A stretch of 64,000 nucleotides of DNA, taken from positions 45,399-109,398 of the forward strand of contig PAHO01000014.1 in assembly GCA_002705085.1 (NCBI GenBank). The letters run 5' to 3'. This DNA comes from Phycisphaerae bacterium (GTDB taxonomy: Bacteria; Planctomycetota; Phycisphaerae; Phycisphaerales; SM1A02). Positions 63,914 through 64,000 of this stretch are shown here, one piece after another. The notes under the pieces are model-generated. The model was not told the DNA's origin. It was given only the letters and a program-made list of their open reading frames with translations, and ran no database searches. Numbering within the stretch: position 1 is the first letter of the stretch; the number at the start of each line of letters is the position of its first letter. The position numbers and the translations under genes were made by a program.

Positions 63914-64000
63914 ATGCGATCATCATTTGCACTTTTCGCGGCCGGAAGCTTGGCCATCACCGCCCTTGGTCGATTGGTCGACTTTGAAACCGCGCCTGAA
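63914..64000 (+). CDS. Start of a paralogous secreted protein (partial, runs off right edge)
   Basis: The frame opens at the ATG at 63914, 17 bp after the dockerin gene, with AAGGA upstream. It encodes MRSSFALFAAGSLAITALGR then LVDFETAPE, a signal peptide followed by the same D-F-x-T-A-P start as the mature 61614 protein (WFTDFNTAP). A tandem paralog is therefore likely; only 29 codons are in the window. Confidence 0.65.
   Translation, partial: MRSSFALFAAGSLAITALGRLVDFETAPE

Overview
The window most likely comes from a marine planctomycete of the Phycisphaerae (Phycisphaerales-like). This is inferred from several things: secreted proteins ending in the short Cys-containing 'GC-type' dockerin (D-x-D/N-x-x-G-x-x-D-F-x-D-L ... 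G-x-C-P), a planctomycete-style exosortase locus, small planctomycete-type proteins (DUF6899, a zinc-ribbon peptide), and a chromosomal core of housekeeping genes with scattered operons. Most of the window is ordinary, moderately high-GC core genome with tight ATGA gene overlaps and AAGGAG-type ribosome binding sites.

Layout. 1-6467 (minus): an exopolysaccharide/exosortase operon, in transcription order outer-membrane polysaccharide export lipoprotein, exosortase, EpsI-domain protein, and a giant TPR protein that runs off the left edge. 6531-8472: lipA, then rpmI-rplT with a clear terminator. 8572-10676 (minus): ECF sigma factor, its probable anti-sigma factor and a lipoprotein. 10733-13538: a pheT that lacks the OB-fold domain, a cyclodeaminase-type folate enzyme and a 58-residue zinc ribbon. 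13543-20432: ilvE, secreted and membrane proteins, a LON-domain protein, a SixA-type phosphatase with no canonical start codon, DUF3817, DUF6899, an endonuclease/exonuclease/phosphatase protein and a small membrane protein.

20691-23787 is the accessory part. A sulfotransferase-like gene is followed by two AT-rich inserts. Each insert is bounded by a ~91-bp direct repeat made of the 3' half of tRNA-Asp plus its terminator; the intact tRNA-Asp(GTC) is at 23714-23787. The inserts hold small membrane or lipoproteins, an orphan dockerin fragment and a decayed tyrosine-recombinase tail. I read this as two successive integrations at the tRNA-Asp gene, both now decayed.

23881-33009: polA, an FKBP isomerase operon, a lone atpD, a hotdog dehydratase-ACP-hotdog dehydratase operon, coaD, an MBL-fold-like protein and a tRNA with anticodon CAU. 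33134-43017: a bacterial alpha-2-macroglobulin overlapping pbpC (periplasmic defence and wall synthesis), an Hsp70 and an M50 metalloprotease. 43186-48013: rpsP-trmD-rplS (no rimM) behind a near-consensus promoter, and a tricorn-like protease. 48512-49558 and 61614-64000: dockerin-type secreted proteins. 49626-61447 (minus): a long run pgk, thioredoxin-like protein, rpe, accD, lnt, HEAT lipoprotein, coiled-coil protein, small membrane protein, terminator; then mreB-mreC-mreD and a GlmU-like hexapeptide protein.

The most unusual regions are the tandem tRNA-Asp integration scar, the domain-reduced PheT, the hotdog-ACP-hotdog operon and the exosortase locus. I found no CRISPR array, no intact transposase and no recognisable defence island.
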